64,000 nt of DNA from Riemerella anatipestifer (GCF_009670965.2 NZ_CP073239.1:1984001-2048000), one strand, 5' to 3'; counted from the stretch's first letter, positions 46,807 through 55,034 are shown. Notes: generated from the sequence alone by a model not told the origin. Numbers and translations are program-made.

Positions 46807-47841
46807 ATGAATATCAGTATTAAAATTTCAGGTTTAGCTCAACTAGGACTTTTCATAAATCAATTTTTAGAAAAAACAGAAGAGTGTTATTCACAAGAAG
46901 AAGCTCTGTTTTCAGCGAAACTAAGCCGTGCAGAAATAGAAAATCCTTGGTTTACTCAAGACAGTTTACGGTTTGCATTAAAGCAATGGGCAGATTTATT
47001 AACCGAAGAAAACCTTAATAATTGGGTAAATAGCTATCCCGGAACCAAAGGCGGTAAAAAAGTAGGGTTGATTTTAGCAGGAAATATTCCTTTAGTTGGA
47101 TTTCACGATGTTATCACAGTTGTACTTAGTGGGCATACCCCTGTTATTAAAATGTCTTCTAAGGATAAACAAATTTTACCTTTTCTTTTGGAAAAATGGG
47201 CTTCACTTTCTGAAGGTATAGAATATCAGTTGGTAGAAAAACTAGAGAATTACGACGCTGTAATTGCCACAGGAAGTAATAACACAGCGAGGTATCTAGA
47301 ATATTACTTTAAAAGCAAACCAAATATTATTCGTAAAAATAGAACTTCGGTGGCGGTTCTTTCGGGGAAAGAAACAGATAAAGAATTACAACTTTTAGCC
47401 GAAGATATTTTTAGATATTTTGGTCTAGGTTGTCGCAATGTTACAAGGCTTTTCATTCCTCAAGATTTTAAATTAGAGCGTTTGTTTGAAAACTTTGTAG
47501 GGTTTCAGGATATTATCAATCATCACAAATACGCCAACAATTACGACTATAACCGAGCGGTTTATCTCCTAAATCAAGAAAATTTTTGGGATAATAATTT
47601 TGTGATGCTTAAAGAAGATACTCAACTTTTCAGTCCGCTTTCGGTAATTAACTTTAGCCGTTATGATAATCTTGCAGAGGTTGAGGCTTTCCTAAATGAA
47701 AACCACGAAAATATACAGTGCATTGTAAGTCATCTCTGTTTGAATAGAGGAGAAGTAGGCTTTGGTGAGGCTCAAACTCCTAGTTTGAATACTTATGCAG
47801 ATGATATAGATACTATGGCTTTTCTAAGTGCCATAGACTAA
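46807..47841 (+). CDS. Acyl-CoA reductase (LuxC-like)
   Basis: This 344-aa protein resembles the LuxC-type acyl-CoA reductases, which reduce acyl-CoA or acyl-enzyme to aldehyde with NADPH. Features: [19 protein letters not shown] (about residues 80-98), the nucleotide-binding region [16 protein letters not shown] (about 156-171), and [14 protein letters not shown] (about 199-212), which holds the probable active-site Cys. The C-terminus is acidic ([15 protein letters not shown]). The aldehyde product and partner are unknown; there is no bioluminescence context. It is divergent from the ferredoxin gene with 56 bp between starts. Confidence 0.82.
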   Translation: MNISIKISGLAQLGLFINQFLEKTEECYSQEEALFSAKLSRAEIENPWFTQDSLRFALKQWADLLTEENLNNWVNSYPGTKGGKKVGLILAGNIPLVGFHDVITVVLSGHTPVIKMSSKDKQILPFLLEKWASLSEGIEYQLVEKLENYDAVIATGSNNTARYLEYYFKSKPNIIRKNRTSVAVLSGKETDKELQLLAEDIFRYFGLGCRNVTRLFIPQDFKLERLFENFVGFQDIINHHKYANNYDYNRAVYLLNQENFWDNNFVMLKEDTQLFSPLSVINFSRYDNLAEVEAFLNENHENIQCIVSHLCLNRGEVGFGEAQTPSLNTYADDIDTMAFLSAID

Positions 47842-47861
47842 TGGGAATGAATTAAATTTGT

Positions 47862-47869
47862 TATATTTG
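47862..47869 (+). promoter_or_regulatory. -7 promoter box of the Bax-inhibitor-like pseudogene
   Basis: TATATTTG matches TAnnTTTG and lies 21 nt before the ATG at 47891, so the interrupted gene still has a promoter. Confidence 0.5.
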
Positions 47870-47890
47870 TCAAAATTAAAAAACAATCTT

Positions 47891-48583
47891 ATGGAATATT
47901 CTAATGATTTACTAGTGGCACAGGCTACAGATGTTGAAAAAGCAACATTCTACAAGAAAACTTATACTCACTTAGCATTAGCGGTATTGGCTTTTGTGGT
48001 GGTAGAGAGTCTTCTTATTAGTGTAGTCCCTGAAGAAACCATCATTTCTATGATTTCTCAGAAGTATATTTGGCTTTTGATATTAGGAGGCTTTTGGTTA
48101 GCTTCTATTTTGGCGAACAAATGGACGCTTTCGCAAGATAAGGGTACGTAGTATATGGGCTTAGGGGTCTATGTATTGCTAGAGGCAGTTATTTTCTTAC
48201 CGATGATTTACATTGCAATGTTTTATAGCGACCCAACTCTAATACCGCAAGCGGCTATTATTACTTTAGCTTTGTTTGGTGGACTTACAGGAGTAGCGTT
48301 TACCAGCAAAAGAGATTTTTCGTTCCTAAGAAATATCATTGTAGTGGGTGGTTTTGTAGCTTTAGGACTTATTGTAGCTGGAGCTCTTTTCGGGTTTAAC
48401 CTTGGGCTTTGGTTCTCTGTAGGTATGGTACTTTTGGCATCAGCAAGTATCTTATACGAAACACAAAAACTACAATTTACTTATACCAAAGAGCAGTATG
48501 TAGGAGCTTCTCTACAACTGTTTGCCTCTGTAATGCTTCTGTTCTGGTATGTATTAAGAATTTTAATGTCTAGAAGAGATTAA
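47891..48583 (+). pseudogene. Bax inhibitor-1/YccA family membrane protein interrupted by an in-frame TAG
   Basis: The family is Bax inhibitor-1-like (TMBIM), a seven-helix membrane protein. From ATG 47891 the frame encodes two membrane helices (about residues 35-55 and 62-80) and then meets TAG at 48149-48151, after Ser-Gln-Asp-Lys-Gly-Thr. It continues in the same frame without any shift: Tyr-Met-Gly-Leu-Gly-Val-Tyr, then five more helices to ARG-ASP-stop at 48583. Ignoring the stop, the product would be about 230 aa, the normal family length. A single C-to-T change of CAG (Gln) would create this TAG. An internal restart at ATG 48155 could yield a 142-aa C-terminal fragment. The rest of the frame is intact, so the event is recent or is a sequence error. 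Confidence 0.85.
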
Positions 48584-48606
48584 AAGTATTTTGCTTAAAA
48601 AAGATA

Positions 48607-48640
48607 AAAAATCCTGAACCAAACAGTTCAGGATTTTTTT
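48607..48640. terminator. Strong hairpin terminator
   Basis: AAAAATCCTGAAC (48607-48619) pairs perfectly with GTTCAGGATTTTT (48626-48638) around a 6-nt loop, with a T tail to the right. It lies between the convergent Bax-inhibitor-like pseudogene and the GC-rich hypothetical gene. Confidence 0.88.
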
Positions 48641-48655
48641 TAGACTTCTTCAATT

Positions 48656-49315
48656 TTAACTTCTGACGAACTTGCCGATGCTTTCCAGCAGTTGTGGACG
48701 GTCGTCTAAGGCGATTTGGGCTACGGCGTAAAACTCCCGAACCCAATCAGAAAGGGTGGCAAAGGCTTTGTTTTTCTGTTGGGTGGCATCTTGGCTTTCG
48801 CCTTTTTCTTTTTCGTAAGCCGCACGGAGGGTTTCTACTTGTTGGATTTGTGCGATTTGAGCATCGACCACCGCTTTATTGATTTTGAATTTTTCTAACA
48901 GTGGTTGGGCTTCGCTGTGGCTTTGGGCTTGTTCGTAAAAGGTTTTGATTTCTTGCATTGCTTTGAGATAAGCGGCGGACAAACTGCCATCGAGGGCGAG
49001 GGTTTTCCAAAGTTCGTTTTTTTTCATTAGGGCGACTTTGGCTATTTTGCGGTGCTTGCTGTAGGTTTTCTTTAGAACATCAAAGGCGTCTGAAAACCGG
49101 GCATAGGCTTCTTTTTCTTCGGCGGTTTCTTGTTGGTTTTGGTTGTAGAGTTGCTGGGTTTGGTCGAATAGGGCTTTGCCTTCGGCGATTTTGGTATCAT
49201 CGTAGCCATAGTCTGCCAGTTCGGTTTTTAAATCTTGTACCTCGTCTAAATTGGCGAATAATACGCGGTAGTTTTCGAGGTACTGGAGTTCGGAAATTCT
49301 TTTTGCTCTGTTCAT
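48656..49315 (-). CDS. Hypothetical helical/coiled-coil protein, GC-richer than surroundings
   Basis: I do not recognise a named family. The 219-aa product has no signal peptide or membrane segment. It is almost entirely predicted helix, rich in Glu, Gln, Lys and Ala, with coiled-coil-like stretches (for example YNQNQQETAEEKEAYARF at about 77-94 and VETLRAAYEKEKGESQDATQ at about 160-179). A conserved-looking C-terminus reads DWVREFYAVAQIALDDRPQL. The gene is clearly richer in G+C than its neighbours and uses codons such as GCC, GGC and GCG, which are otherwise rare here. This suggests transfer or a different codon history. Upstream, 80-270 bp away, is a ten-unit 21-bp repeat array that is also GC-richer. 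I am unsure of function. Confidence 0.75.
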   Translation of the reverse strand: MNRAKRISELQYLENYRVLFANLDEVQDLKTELADYGYDDTKIAEGKALFDQTQQLYNQNQQETAEEKEAYARFSDAFDVLKKTYSKHRKIAKVALMKKNELWKTLALDGSLSAAYLKAMQEIKTFYEQAQSHSEAQPLLEKFKINKAVVDAQIAQIQQVETLRAAYEKEKGESQDATQQKNKAFATLSDWVREFYAVAQIALDDRPQLLESIGKFVRS

Positions 49316-49686
49316 AGTAGTAAGATTTAGTGATTAATATTTAGTTTATTAAATTATTTTTAATTTTTCGCTCAAAAACCACTCATTCTTCTATCGCCCC
49401 GAGCCGTTTTCGTATTTTTCACCAACAATTTAGGTCGCCCATTATCATTCTTCTATCGCCCCGCGTCATTCTTGTATCGCCCACCAACTTTTTGGGTCGC
49501 CCCACGCCGTTGGTCTATTGCCCCGAGCCTTTCTTGTTCTGCCCTTGCTTATTTTCGTATTGCCCACACCTATTTTTGAGTTGCCCTAAGTGGTTTTGAT
49601 GGTTTGCGGGTTAAAGGTAATAATTTTTTTGGAAAGTTATAGCAATTAGTGTATTCTATATCTAGATTGAGTATCTGTTGGTTATT
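49316..49686. other. 371-bp intergenic region holding the second phased repeat array
   Basis: This gap lies upstream of the helical-protein gene and downstream of the beta-lactamase gene (both minus strand). It has about 70 bp of AT-rich leader, the GCCC array at 49385-49590, and about 95 bp of unremarkable AT-rich DNA. No ORF or clear TAnnTTTG box for the helical-protein gene is visible. Confidence 0.75.
49385..49590. repeat. Ten-unit about 21-bp phased repeat array (TATYGCCC type)
   Basis: The core GCCC (often TCGCCC or TTGCCC) begins at 49396, 49437, 49458, 49479, 49499, 49520, 49541, 49562 and 49583. A degenerate unit (TTTTCACC) sits at about 49417, so steps are 20 or 21 bp throughout. 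A typical unit reads ATTCTTSTATYGCCC followed by about 6 variable bases, frequently CGAGCC or ACCAAC. The unit sequence is unrelated to the 25619-25828 array, but period and copy number are the same. Confidence 0.92.
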
Positions 49687-50463
49687 CTATTGAATTATTT
49701 TTTGATCTTTTAAAATGCTATAAGTTATTTTTTTTCTTATATCTGCCATTTTTATGTCATTCATATCCATATTCAATGCAAAAATCCAAATATTATTTTT
49801 TGTTTCTATATAACCTATATTCCAGCCTATATTGTTTCCCCAGCCTGTTTTTGAATGAATGATATAATGTTCTGTAGAGTCTGTAATCATTATTTTTTTT
49901 ACGCTCTCTTGAATGTTTTTATCAAATGGTAATTTATTATTTATGAGTTTTTCAAGAAAAACAATTTGTTCATTTGCCGAAATAGCAAGAGTACCATCAA
50001 GCCAAAATTTGTCAATTTTACTCCCAATTTTCTTATTCCCATAGTTTGATTTTGTAAGCCATTTTTGCATTTCTTTTTGTCCCGTTCTACGAGCCAATTC
50101 TTGGTAAAACCATACACATGAAATAGGCAATGCGGATTTCATGGTTTGATCTTTATTCCAAGATTCATATCCTCGGTCTATTCCGTCCCATTGAATTGTG
50201 TCATTTACATCTGTAACAGACAATACCTGTAATGCAATCATAGAGTTTAGAATTTTAAAGGTGGAAGCAGGTGTATATTTTTTATCACTTCTCTCTTGAT
50301 TGTAAATTAGAGTTTCATTTGAATTTAACTTTTTTAGTACAAATGTCCCGTTTACATTATTATCTTTAAAAAAAGACTTCCAATTATTTTTACTCTTATT
50401 GTGATGGCAACTAATGAATTCTATAAAAATCAAAATAACTGTGCCTACTATTTTTGTTTTCAT
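49687..50463 (-). CDS. Class D beta-lactamase (OXA-like), lipoprotein-type signal
   Basis: This serine beta-lactamase hydrolyses penicillin-type drugs. From the ATG at 50463 the protein is 258 aa. The signal sequence ends in a lipobox-like FISC (Cys at about residue 19). Class D motifs are all present: the nucleophile motif S67-T-F-K70 (ASTFKI), S115-C-V117 (PISCVWFYQE), Y141-G-N (SNYGNKKIG), Trp154 in FWLDG, and K205-T-G (HSKTGWGNN). Known chromosomal class D enzymes of Riemerella (RAD-type) are the likely relatives, but that is from memory, not a search. A start 9 codons further upstream is possible but weaker. It is divergent from dgt. Confidence 0.92.
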   Translation of the reverse strand: MKTKIVGTVILIFIEFISCHHNKSKNNWKSFFKDNNVNGTFVLKKLNSNETLIYNQERSDKKYTPASTFKILNSMIALQVLSVTDVNDTIQWDGIDRGYESWNKDQTMKSALPISCVWFYQELARRTGQKEMQKWLTKSNYGNKKIGSKIDKFWLDGTLAISANEQIVFLEKLINNKLPFDKNIQESVKKIMITDSTEHYIIHSKTGWGNNIGWNIGYIETKNNIWIFALNMDMNDIKMADIRKKITYSILKDQKIIQ

Positions 50464-50518
50464 ATTAAAGTCTATTTTTGAGAATACCAAGGACTTGTTT
50501 TTCTCTTATTGAGAAAAG

Positions 50519-50526
50519 CAAATATA
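50519..50526 (-). promoter_or_regulatory. -7 promoter box of the class D beta-lactamase gene
   Basis: CAAATATA on the plus strand reads TATATTTG on the minus strand, about 55 nt before the ATG at 50463. No clear -33 TTG is seen. Confidence 0.45.
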
Positions 50527-50564
50527 CAACTTTTTTTGTAAGTAAGAGTATATTATTATTTACT

Positions 50565-50572
50565 TATTTTTG
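50565..50572 (+). promoter_or_regulatory. -7 promoter box of dgt
   Basis: TATTTTTG matches TAnnTTTG, with a TTTG at 50535-50538 upstream at a long 26-nt spacing. It gives a leader of about 22 nt to the ATG at 50600. Confidence 0.45.
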
Positions 50573-50599
50573 CTTCCTAAATTATTTGCGTGTCTTAAT

Positions 50600-51955
50600 A
50601 TGGATTTAAACCAACTTTTCACCAATCAAAGAACAGGTAACGACCCTAATACCAAAGTTTCTCGAAACGATTTCCAAAGGGATTATGATAGAATTATATT
50701 CTCTTCGGCTTTCAGAAGGTTGCAAAATAAAACGCAAGTGTTCCCATTGCCAGGGAGTGTTTTCGTGCATAATAGGCTTACGCATTCGTTGGAGGTTTCT
50801 TCTGTTGGGCGGAGTTTAGGAAGTCTAGCGGGAGCTTTCTTGGTGGAAACTTATAAGAACGATTTATCCGAAACAGCAAAACACTTCTATACTTATCAGC
50901 TAGGAGAGGTTATCGCAGCGGCTTGTCTTTGCCACGATATAGGTAACCCTGCTTTTGGACATTCGGGAGAAGATGCCATCGCAAGTTATTTCGCTAGAAA
51001 TGAAAGTGAACTCAAACCTAAATTCGCACCGAATGAATGGGCAGATTTTATCAATTTTGAAGGAAATGCCAATGCGATAAGAGTGCTTACCAATAAGCAA
51101 GTAGGAAAGGAAAAAGGAGGCATTCAACTTACCCATACTACTTTAGCGAGTATCGCAAAGTATCCTTGTGAGGCGATAGCTAAAGATAAAAGTGTTCTGC
51201 ACCGAAAGAAGTTTGGATTCTTCCAAAGCGAAAAAGAAACTTTTAAGCACATTGCCGAAAATACAGCGATGATACAGGAAACTCAAAATCCGTTAGGCTA
51301 CAAAAGACACCCTTTTGTGTGGTTGGTAGAAGCGGCAGATGATATTTGCTACAATATCATAGATATGGAAGATGCCCATAGATTGGGGATTGTAAATACT
51401 TCGGATTGTAAAAATTTGTTTTATGATTTAATAAAATCCATAGAGATTGACACTAAAAAGATAGACCAAAAACTAAGTGTAATTACGGATAGTAACGAGC
51501 AAATTTCTTATTTAAGAGCTAAAGTCATCAACTCTTTAATTAACAAGTCTATTGAAATATTTAAAGATAATGCGGTAGATTTATTAGAAGGGAATTTTGC
51601 TAGTTCGTTGCTTGGCATTTACCAAAAAGAAAATGATGCCCTCCAAAAGATAGAGAAATTTTCCGTTGAAAAAATATATAATCATAAGGCGGTAGTAGAG
51701 ATTGAAAACGCGGGTTATAATGTAATGTATGAGTTGCTAAATCACTTTATTCCTTCGGCGGTTCTAGCCCCTTCGGAGCGAAAAGGTTATGATAAAAAGG
51801 CTCTTCAGCTAATTCCTAATCAGTTTAGGGTAGAGGAGGGAAGTGTGTATCAAAAAGTATTGGGCGTACTAGATTTTGTAAGCGGTATGACGGATAACTA
51901 CGCCACCGACCTTTACCGAAAAATTAAAGGGATTGATATTGGTATGACGATGTAG
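50600..51955 (+). CDS. dgt: Deoxyguanosinetriphosphate triphosphohydrolase-like protein
   Basis: This dNTPase of the HD superfamily removes triphosphate from dGTP and related dNTPs and so shapes nucleotide pools. The 451-aa protein has an N-terminal RIIFSSAFRRLQNKTQVFPL typical of dGTPases. Metal ligands are in VHNRLTHSLEVSSVGRSLG (about residues 60-78), CLCHDIGNPAFGHSGEDAI (about 113-131) and EAADDICYNIIDMEDA (about 252-267). The start ATG at 50600 (MDLNQLFTNQRTG) is preferred over a TTG ten codons earlier that lies inside the promoter box. It is a single gene divergent from the beta-lactamase. Confidence 0.92.
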   Translation: MDLNQLFTNQRTGNDPNTKVSRNDFQRDYDRIIFSSAFRRLQNKTQVFPLPGSVFVHNRLTHSLEVSSVGRSLGSLAGAFLVETYKNDLSETAKHFYTYQLGEVIAAACLCHDIGNPAFGHSGEDAIASYFARNESELKPKFAPNEWADFINFEGNANAIRVLTNKQVGKEKGGIQLTHTTLASIAKYPCEAIAKDKSVLHRKKFGFFQSEKETFKHIAENTAMIQETQNPLGYKRHPFVWLVEAADDICYNIIDMEDAHRLGIVNTSDCKNLFYDLIKSIEIDTKKIDQKLSVITDSNEQISYLRAKVINSLINKSIEIFKDNAVDLLEGNFASSLLGIYQKENDALQKIEKFSVEKIYNHKAVVEIENAGYNVMYELLNHFIPSAVLAPSERKGYDKKALQLIPNQFRVEEGSVYQKVLGVLDFVSGMTDNYATDLYRKIKGIDIGMTM

Positions 51956-51983
51956 TACGGTAATAATCCTAAAACTTATTTTG

Positions 51984-51991
51984 TATCTTTG
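51984..51991 (+). promoter_or_regulatory. -7 promoter box of the DUF493 gene
   Basis: TATCTTTG matches TAnnTTTG and lies 20 nt before the ATG at 52012. No TTG is seen at -33 spacing. Confidence 0.5.
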
Positions 51992-52011
51992 CTTGGCAAA
52001 ATAATAAAAGT

Positions 52012-52311
52012 ATGGTAGAAACATTTGAAGACGACGCAACTAAAGACCCTTATCATTCGTTTAGAGAGAAACTAAATGAAGCCCACGATTTTCCTTCGGA
52101 TTATCTTTTTAAATTTATTTTCCCTAATGATAAGGCTAAACTTACAGAAATTTATCAGATTTTTGATAATACTCAAAACTCCATATCTACCAAGGAAAGC
52201 AAGAACGGTAAATATATCTCTGCCAGTATCCAAGCGTTTGTTCTAGATGCAAATCAGGTGATTAACCTTTATAAAGAAGTTCATAAGATAGAAGGCGTAA
52301 TAATGCTATAA
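52012..52311 (+). CDS. DUF493-family small protein
   Basis: This 99-aa cytoplasmic protein is of the DUF493/YbeD-like family, with an alpha/beta ACT-like fold. Conserved parts are FPSDYLFKFIFPNDKAKLTEIY (about residues 28-49) and a closing beta strand, VINLYKEVHKIEGVIML. YbeD-type proteins are proposed regulators that resemble ACT domains, but the biochemical role is not established. It is placed 56 bp after dgt with its own -7 box, and convergent with the DUF4294 gene. Confidence 0.85.
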   Translation: MVETFEDDATKDPYHSFREKLNEAHDFPSDYLFKFIFPNDKAKLTEIYQIFDNTQNSISTKESKNGKYISASIQAFVLDANQVINLYKEVHKIEGVIML

Positions 52312-52320
52312 ATCACGTTT

Positions 52321-52355
52321 AAAGTAAGAAAGGAATATTACTCCTTTCTTACTTT
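52321..52355. terminator. Bidirectional terminator between DUF493 and DUF4294 genes
   Basis: AAAGTAAGAAAGGA (52321-52334) pairs perfectly with TCCTTTCTTACTTT (52342-52355) around a 7-nt loop. The DUF4294 stop codon lies in the loop. Confidence 0.85.
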
Positions 52356-53048
52356 AAAATTTTTATGCCCTTCATAAGGTGCAAAATAACCTAGATTCCA
52401 ATAAGATTGTAGTAGAGACTCTACAAATTCATCGTGTCTATTTCTGTATGGGTCGTAAGGTTCTTTTATATCTACATCAGCAATATTCCCCTTTACATTC
52501 CACCAGAAAGCACTCCAGCCTCCTCTTAATTCTTTTATAATATCGTACACGCTCTTGCCTGTGGCTCTGTACATTAGTTTGGCAAAAATACGACCTTCGG
52601 AGGTGGTTAAATCTCTTAGTTTTTTTTCGTAGGCTTGTGCAAGTTCTTCTTGTTTAGCTTTTATGTATTTTCTTTTTTCAGATTTATCATCAAGACGAGA
52701 GGTGTAGTTATTTATTTCGTTATATTGTTCTAAAGCAGTGATAAATAAAGGGTAAACTCGGTTCAATTTTTTACTTAAAAAGAAATAATAATTTTTATCT
52801 AACTGATTATTAAATCTAGGCTTGTTTGGAATAACTACTTCATCTAAAACGATTACTGTTTCGCCCTCAATTTCGTAGATTTTAGCTTGTTGTTTCGCAT
52901 CGTAATAATAGTAATTTCCGTAGTCATCTTTCTTGAGTAATTCCTTTGGATATTGTGATAGCGCCTTTACAACAAGGGTATCCTTTTGTGCTTTAGACAT
53001 AAAACCGATACACAAAAAAATAATCAGTAGATTTATTTTAAAATTCAT
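52338..53048 (-). CDS. DUF4294-domain exported protein
   Basis: This 236-aa protein has a signal peptide (NFKINLLIIFLCIGFMSKA) and a DUF4294 domain over about residues 70-230. Recognisable parts are NYYFFLSKKLNRVYPLFITAL, LMYRATGKSVYDIIKELRGG and GNIADVDIKEPYDPYRN. It is probably periplasmic. The domain is confined to Bacteroidota and has no known activity. ATG 53048 gives the signal peptide; the longer frame from 53087 would place 13 residues ahead of it and is rejected. It is divergent from the M42 peptidase gene. Confidence 0.87.
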   Translation of the reverse strand: MNFKINLLIIFLCIGFMSKAQKDTLVVKALSQYPKELLKKDDYGNYYYYDAKQQAKIYEIEGETVIVLDEVVIPNKPRFNNQLDKNYYFFLSKKLNRVYPLFITALEQYNEINNYTSRLDDKSEKRKYIKAKQEELAQAYEKKLRDLTTSEGRIFAKLMYRATGKSVYDIIKELRGGWSAFWWNVKGNIADVDIKEPYDPYRNRHDEFVESLLQSYWNLGYFAPYEGHKNFKVRKE

Positions 53049-53102
53049 TACTTTTACCTTCTCAAAATAAAAACTGTTTAATATCAAAAATTATTCCTTT
53101 TT

Positions 53103-54179
53103 ATGAAATTTGAAAAGAAATCTTTAAAATTTTTAGAACAATACCTTAATACAGCTTCTCCTACTGGATATGAACACGCTGGACAGAAACTATGGATGGA
53201 TTACATCAAGCCCTATGTAGATGAAGTAAGAACAGACCATTATGGGACAGCTTACGGAATCATCAATCCTGATGCATCGTTTAAAGTAGTTATAGAAGCT
53301 CACGCTGATGAAATTTCTTGGTATGTTAATTATATTACTGAAGATGGACTTATCTATGTAATTAGAAATGGTGGTTCAGACCAAAGTATTGCTCCATCTA
53401 AAGTAGTGAATATACACGGAGAAAAAGGCATTGTAAAAGGTGTTTTTGGGTGGCCCGCAATACATACTAGAGCTAAACAGGAAGAGCCTGTACCTAAAAT
53501 AGAAAATATCTTTATAGATTGTGGAGCTAAGTCTAAAGAGGAGGTAGAAAAAATGGGCATCTATGTTGGTTGTATGATTACTTACCCTGATACCTTTTTT
53601 GAACTTAACGACCGCTATTTTGTCTGTCGTGCTTTGGATAATAGAATAGGCGGTTTTATGATAGCCGAAGTAGCTAGACTACTAAAAGAAAATAAAAATA
53701 AACTGCCATTTGGATTGTATATTACCAATTCTGTACAGGAGGAAGTTGGGCTTTACGGTGCCGAAATGATAGCCAATACCATTAAACCTAATATCGCTAT
53801 CGTAACCGATGTTACCCACGATACTACGACGCCTTTTATTGATAAGAAAAAAGAAGGAGAGCAAAAATGTGGCGATGGACCAGTGGTTTTCTTCGCTCCT
53901 AGTGTACATCATAACATTAGAACTCTAATTACAGATACCGCTAAAGCTAAAAAAATTCCTTTCCAAAGAGCAGCTTCTAGCCGTGTTACAGGGACAGATA
54001 CTGATGCTTTTGCTCATTCTAATGGTGGTGTACCGTCTGCACTTATTTCGCTTCCGTTAAGATATATGCATACTACGGTAGAGATGGTGGATAAAACTGA
54101 TGTGCAAAATGTAATTAAACTCATTTATGAAACACTTCTTAAAATAACTCCTGAAATGGAACTGAAGTATCATAAGTAA
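53103..54179 (+). CDS. M42-family metallo-aminopeptidase
   Basis: This cytoplasmic di-zinc aminopeptidase of the M42 (glutamyl aminopeptidase/FrvX) family has 358 aa. Metal-site candidates are His and Asp in VVIEAHADEISWYVN (about residues 61-75), ALDNRIGGF (about 178-186), VQEEVGLYGAE (about 207-217), VTDVTHDTTTP (about 229-239), and the late His in LRYMHTTVEMVD (about 320-331). All look intact. It has the PTSPTGYE-like N-terminal signature, here NTASPTGYEHAG. It probably degrades short peptides and is a single gene. Confidence 0.92.
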   Translation: MKFEKKSLKFLEQYLNTASPTGYEHAGQKLWMDYIKPYVDEVRTDHYGTAYGIINPDASFKVVIEAHADEISWYVNYITEDGLIYVIRNGGSDQSIAPSKVVNIHGEKGIVKGVFGWPAIHTRAKQEEPVPKIENIFIDCGAKSKEEVEKMGIYVGCMITYPDTFFELNDRYFVCRALDNRIGGFMIAEVARLLKENKNKLPFGLYITNSVQEEVGLYGAEMIANTIKPNIAIVTDVTHDTTTPFIDKKKEGEQKCGDGPVVFFAPSVHHNIRTLITDTAKAKKIPFQRAASSRVTGTDTDAFAHSNGGVPSALISLPLRYMHTTVEMVDKTDVQNVIKLIYETLLKITPEMELKYHK

Positions 54180-54229
54180 ATTTATTATTTATCATACATA
54201 TGTAGTTTATCTGAAAAAATACCTAAATT

Positions 54230-54922
54230 ATGAATAATTTACAGCTATTAGAAAAATCGTGTTCTGAAATAACGGAACAGATAAAAAAAATAGGACAGGA
54301 TAGAAATAGTAATTATGTAATAGATGGTATTATAAATCCCAAAAAATATATTAGCGCAAAATATAGATTACTGTGGATTTTAAAAGAAGCTAACTCCGAA
54401 ATGGACTCGTGGAGTTATATAAAAAAATTTAAAGATAAAGATTGGTTATATCTTTGTGGTAAAAGTATCCCTACACTAAGGAGAATCATTTATGCTAGCT
54501 ATGGAATATTGAGAGCTTGTGAATGGGGAGATATACCAGATGCAGGTAATGAAAAGGCTTTTGAACCACTAGAAGAAATAGCTTTGATAAATATAAAAAA
54601 AATACCAGGGCATGGTACATCTACTAGTAGCGAAATACAACAAGCATACTATGACTATAGAAGTATTTTAAAACAACAAATAGATTTATATGACGCAGAT
54701 ATTGTGATATTTGGAAATACAATGAACTACTTTTATAAGGAGGATTTTGAAGGTTTAGTACAAGCAGAAAAACAAATTACAGACTATAGAACTCATTTTT
54801 ATGATACAGGCAAAAAATTATATATACATGCTTGGCATCCAGCGGCAAGAGGCAGAGGATTTACTGACAAATCTTATGTGACAGATTTATTAGGAATTGT
54901 TAAAAACTGGAAAAAAGAATAA
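54230..54922 (+). CDS. Unknown protein with uracil-DNA-glycosylase-like features
   Basis: I do not recognise a named family. The 230-aa soluble protein shows an alpha/beta pattern: a strand with acidic end YRLLWILKEANSEMDSW (about residues 46-62), a mid-chain IALINIKKIPG (about 123-133), a strand ADIVIFGNTMNYF (about 163-175) and a C-terminal LYIHAWHPAARGRGF (about 202-216). The order of a first strand, a central Asn, a second strand and then a His-Pro motif resembles the uracil-DNA-glycosylase superfamily, whose last motif has HPS. This is an inference without a catalytic match I can confirm. There is no signal peptide or membrane helix. It lies between the M42 peptidase and idi with 50 bp before and 112 bp after, so it may be a separate unit. 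Confidence 0.6.
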   Translation: MNNLQLLEKSCSEITEQIKKIGQDRNSNYVIDGIINPKKYISAKYRLLWILKEANSEMDSWSYIKKFKDKDWLYLCGKSIPTLRRIIYASYGILRACEWGDIPDAGNEKAFEPLEEIALINIKKIPGHGTSTSSEIQQAYYDYRSILKQQIDLYDADIVIFGNTMNYFYKEDFEGLVQAEKQITDYRTHFYDTGKKLYIHAWHPAARGRGFTDKSYVTDLLGIVKNWKKE

Positions 54923-55019
54923 CCAAAACCAATTATCTCATTCAAATTTGTAACAGATAATATAATAAAATAGGAGAGAATTATTGTTTCCTGTGAGGAA
55001 AGATATAAAAATAATATCT

Positions 55020-55027
55020 TAAATTTG
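55020..55027 (+). promoter_or_regulatory. -7 promoter box of idi, 7 nt before the start codon
   Basis: TAAATTTG matches TAnnTTTG and ends 7 nt before the ATG at 55035. The mRNA leader would be only a few nt. Confidence 0.5.
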
Positions 55028-55034
55028 CGACTAT

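Noticed and set aside
54947..54956. Single TTTGTAACAG copies outside the array (also near 8051 and 25435)
   Set aside because: Isolated short matches in AT-rich DNA are expected by chance, and none is in phase with another copy.
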